This document shows positions 61,760 through 64,000 of a stretch of DNA of 64,000 nt, piece after piece (within the stretch, counting starts at the first letter, position 1; each line of letters begins with the position of its first letter). This DNA comes from Ancylobacter defluvii (GTDB lineage: Bacteria; Pseudomonadota; Alphaproteobacteria; Rhizobiales; Xanthobacteraceae). The notes under the pieces were generated by a model. That model ran no database searches. It had not been told where the DNA came from and saw only the letters and a list, made by a program, of their open reading frames with translations. The DNA lies in assembly GCF_018390605.1 (NCBI RefSeq), contig NZ_JAHBGD010000012.1, positions 321,696 to 385,695 on the forward strand. The letters are read 5' to 3'. The position numbers and the translations under genes were made by a program.

Positions 61760-62536
61760 ATGAGCGGAACCGAGGCGCCTCGTAAGCTCGACATGTTCGG
61801 CATCATCGAGCACGTTCAGGGCGACCTGCCCTGGGGCTCGGTGCTGGACGCCGGAACCGGCGTACGGTCTGCCCGCTGGATCAGCGGCTTGCCCTCGTCC
61901 CGGTGGACCGCGGTGAGCGCCGACCCGGATCACCTACGCCTCGCGGAAGAAGCCAGCGCGGCCGAACGACGACCGCAGGATCGGCTCGTCCTCGGCAATT
62001 GGCAGGATCCGGCACTGCTCACCGGCGAAAGCCACGACACCGTTCTGGCAGAGTATCTTCTTGGGGCGGTCGAGAGTTATGCGCCCTATTTCCAGAACGA
62101 CCTGTTCGCACGACTGCGGCCCTTGGTGCGTGGACGGCTCTATGTCGTCGGCGTCGACCCTTATGTCATCGGACCGGCCAACGACGAGACCGGCGCGCTG
62201 GTGCAGGCCATTGGCCGATTACGGGATGCATGTGCCCTGCTCGCCGGCGTGACGCCCTATCGGGAGTATCCGGCGGAATGGGTCATGCAGCGGCTGGAAC
62301 AGGCGGGGTTGCGGATCAGCTTTGCCCGCCGCTTCCCCAACTTCTACGATCGGCAATGGGTGGAGCGTCAGCTGGAGGATAGCCGGCAACTGACCGGGTG
62401 GATCGGCGATCCGGCCATGGCCGGGGCATTGGCCGGCCGGATCGATAGGCTGCGCGCTCGCGCGTATGAGCTTCTTGCGCGCCTCGGTGGACTATCCCAC
62501 GGGCACGACTATGTCATCGCCGCGACGCCGGGCTGA
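61760..62536 (+). CDS. Class I SAM-dependent methyltransferase, unknown substrate
   Basis: A 258-residue protein with a methyltransferase-like motif I (SVLDAGTGVRSARWI, about 27-41), an acidic loop (SADPDHLRLAEEA) and the segment TVLAEYLLGAVESYAPYF in the motif IV position. The rest is helical, with a likely substrate region (EYPAEWVMQRLEQAGL). I do not recognise a specific family. The ATG at 61760 gives a compact N terminus; an upstream ATG at 61718 adds 14 residues. It is convergent with the extensin-like gene. Confidence 0.68.
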   Translation: MSGTEAPRKLDMFGIIEHVQGDLPWGSVLDAGTGVRSARWISGLPSSRWTAVSADPDHLRLAEEASAAERRPQDRLVLGNWQDPALLTGESHDTVLAEYLLGAVESYAPYFQNDLFARLRPLVRGRLYVVGVDPYVIGPANDETGALVQAIGRLRDACALLAGVTPYREYPAEWVMQRLEQAGLRISFARRFPNFYDRQWVERQLEDSRQLTGWIGDPAMAGALAGRIDRLRARAYELLARLGGLSHGHDYVIAATPG

Positions 62537-62572
62537 CCGCAGGTCCACGCCTCGGCGGGAAATCGACTTGGC

Positions 62573-63748
62573 TCAGTCCTCGCCGGAGACGGCGGGTGGC
62601 GGCGGAATCGGCGTCGCGAATTGCCGCTCCGGCGCATAGGCCTGCTTTGCCGTCGAACCGGTCGGCGTTGGATCGATGCCGAACCAACGCATCACCATCG
62701 GAATGCCCGCCGGCGGCAATGGCACGCCGCTTGGCGGCCGCGAGGGTGCCGACGCGGGATAGTTCTGTGCCGGATAGCGCGGGGTGGGTTGCGCCTGCGC
62801 GGGGTAGGCCTCAGCAGGGGAGCTATAGGGCTGGGAGGGGGCGGGATAGCCCGCCGACGGCGTCAGAGGCTGCGGTGCGGCGGCCGCCGGATAGGGCGAC
62901 GACTGTTGCGGCGGAAGGGGTTGCGGCGACAGCACCATCGGCTCGCCGGGCGCTCCATCCAGCTCTTCCACCGGCTCCTGAACCGCTCCCGCCGGCGGCG
63001 GATAATAGGCCGGAGTGGCCGGCGGCGGCGCAGCCACCATCGGCGGCGCCTTGTACACCGGCAGGTTCGGCGGCGTCGGCATGATCGGGGCCGGGTTGCA
63101 GGCCCAGCGACCGGAGGTGCGCCGCATCAGGTCCACATGTATGTGGTCGTAGTGATAAACGTTGGAGCCGGGCGCGAGTACGGTGGTGAAGCGCTGGCAG
63201 GCGGTGGCTTGTACGGTGCGGAGGAAGCCGCGCTCGTCGGAGCGGCCTTTCCAGCCGGTTTTGACCAGCACTTCCCTTCCGTCTGCAAGTACAAAGCCGC
63301 CGACGTCGAAGCCATTACCGAAAGCGTGCTCGGAAACCTTGCCGGTCGCCGCGCCGTTCATGTTGCGGCAGGAGTAGGACGACATCTGCTTGATCTTGAC
63401 GACGGGCTGGCCGAACCAGGCGAAGGCGGCCGGCTGGATGTCCTCGGCGACCCAGCGGTCGAGCGAGGACGTCATCGGGCAGGCCAGCGTCGCCTTTGGT
63501 GCCACCTCGACCGTACCCTGGTTCAAGCCACTGATCTTGAAGGGATGATCCATCCCGCAGGTACCGGCGCCATCGATGGCGCGCATCGGAACGATGGTAG
63601 CGGAAGGCTTTACTGAGCCTTCCGCCAGACACCGTTCTTCAGCTTCCGAGCGCCAGGGTTCCCGCCGTTCGAACGGCGAGAACTTGCAAGCGGAGAGCCC
63701 CAGAAGGACGAGCGGGGCTACGATAAACCAGGATACGCCGCGCGTCAT
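62573..63748 (-). CDS. Extensin-like C-terminal domain lipoprotein
   Basis: A 391-residue envelope protein. The signal sequence ends in the lipobox LGLSAC (Cys at about 21), so it should be lipidated. The extensin-like C-terminal domain (PF06904 type, about 35-225) has ACPMTSSLDRWV, SYSCRNMNGAATGKVSEHAFGNGFDVGGFVL (in pieces) and the metal-like YHYDHIHVDLMRR motif, reminiscent of M15-type D,D-carboxypeptidases. The last 150 residues are Pro/Tyr/Ala/Ser/Gln-rich low complexity. A wall-binding or peptidase role is inferred, not proven. Confidence 0.86.
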   Translation of the reverse strand: MTRGVSWFIVAPLVLLGLSACKFSPFERREPWRSEAEERCLAEGSVKPSATIVPMRAIDGAGTCGMDHPFKISGLNQGTVEVAPKATLACPMTSSLDRWVAEDIQPAAFAWFGQPVVKIKQMSSYSCRNMNGAATGKVSEHAFGNGFDVGGFVLADGREVLVKTGWKGRSDERGFLRTVQATACQRFTTVLAPGSNVYHYDHIHVDLMRRTSGRWACNPAPIMPTPPNLPVYKAPPMVAAPPPATPAYYPPPAGAVQEPVEELDGAPGEPMVLSPQPLPPQQSSPYPAAAAPQPLTPSAGYPAPSQPYSSPAEAYPAQAQPTPRYPAQNYPASAPSRPPSGVPLPPAGIPMVMRWFGIDPTPTGSTAKQAYAPERQFATPIPPPPAVSGED

Positions 63749-64000
63749 GACGACAAGCTAGGCGTGATTTGGTTGACACGGCGTTAAGCATGAGCGACTT
63801 CGGCCAAGAAATATCGGGCCGCCTTAAAGCTTTTCGAGTGGTTAATATTTGGGGTTTCTCAAATATTAACCGGCGCGATTTCCCCACTCCCCTGTGCGGT
63901 GGGGTGTACGATGGGTGCGGTTGCGGGCCGGTGTGTGCGGTGCGGCTGGCCTCGTCGTCGTCCTGCCCCTCGCCCTCTGCCCCTCATCCTCCCGCCCGTC
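63749..64000. other. AT-rich promoter-like region at the window end
   Basis: Upstream of the extensin-like gene, this 252-bp stretch is AT-richer than average to about 63875 (including TTAA motifs at 63783, 63822, 63842 and 63866) and then becomes a C/T-rich low-complexity run. It holds a strong inverted repeat, listed separately. I see no gene within the window. Confidence 0.5.
63840..63871. repeat. Perfect AT-rich inverted repeat
   Basis: GGTTAATATTTG-N8-CAAATATTAACC: 12-bp perfect arms with an 8-base spacer (GGGTTTCT). It lies 92 bp upstream of the extensin-like gene on the minus strand. AT-rich perfect symmetry in this GC-rich DNA suggests a regulator binding site. Confidence 0.75.

Overview
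The window is high-GC chromosomal DNA from an alphaproteobacterium, most likely of the order Hyphomicrobiales (Rhizobiales). A Xanthobacteraceae-like genus such as Ancylobacter, Starkeya or Xanthobacter is my guess from gene content only. The evidence is the presence of alphaproteobacterial families (GapR/DUF2312, DUF1244, DUF1036, DUF882, DUF3309, extensin-like C-terminal proteins), a class A RNase P RNA, and motifs matching the CtrA and EcfG (RpoE2) regulatory systems of this class. It reads as core genome. I see no insertion sequence, prophage, CRISPR array or tRNA gene.

Region 1 (1-31 kb) is a mosaic of short housekeeping operons. It begins inside hflK, followed by hflC, a DUF2065 gene and a DegP-type protease (membrane protein quality control). 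Next come a DUF1036 secreted protein, glycerate 2-kinase, an N-formylglutamate amidohydrolase-like gene, DUF1244 and the nucleoid protein gene gapR. On the minus strand are two peptidoglycan enzymes (a YcbB-type L,D-transpeptidase and a DUF882/M15 peptidase). After these lie purEK, an msrQ without msrP, miaA, serB, a large AsmA-family gene, a FAD-linked oxidase, a thioesterase, prmA, a UvrD/PcrA helicase, an orphan periplasmic binding protein, a LysE exporter, an aminopeptidase P and a small DUF3309 gene with a near-ideal general stress promoter.

Region 2 (31.4-58.6 kb, almost all minus strand) is the division and cell wall (dcw) cluster with its downstream genes. In transcription order it is rsmH, ftsL, ftsI, murE, murF, mraY, (inserted opposite-strand metallo-hydrolase), murD, ftsW, murG, murC, murB, (674-bp gap), ftsQ, ftsA, ftsZ, (terminator), lpxC, bamD, recN, ligA and a cysteine hydrolase. 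It departs from the usual cluster in three ways: mraZ is absent from the head, a metallo-beta-lactamase-fold gene interrupts mraY-murD, and ddl is missing between murB and ftsQ. The gap in the place of ddl carries an exact CtrA box. LigA has an internal tandem duplication of a helix-hairpin-helix module.

Region 3 (58.8-64 kb) continues the envelope theme with an AmpD-type amidase fused to a peptidoglycan-binding domain, a small lytic transglycosylase, the RNase P RNA gene rnpB, a DapB-like reductase lacking the catalytic histidine pair, a methyltransferase and an extensin-like lipoprotein. It ends in an AT-rich perfect inverted repeat.

Most of the window therefore serves envelope growth and division. 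The strongest leads are regulatory (CtrA box, EcfG promoter, palindromes) and small architectural oddities. I do not see a convincing wholly new multi-gene system.
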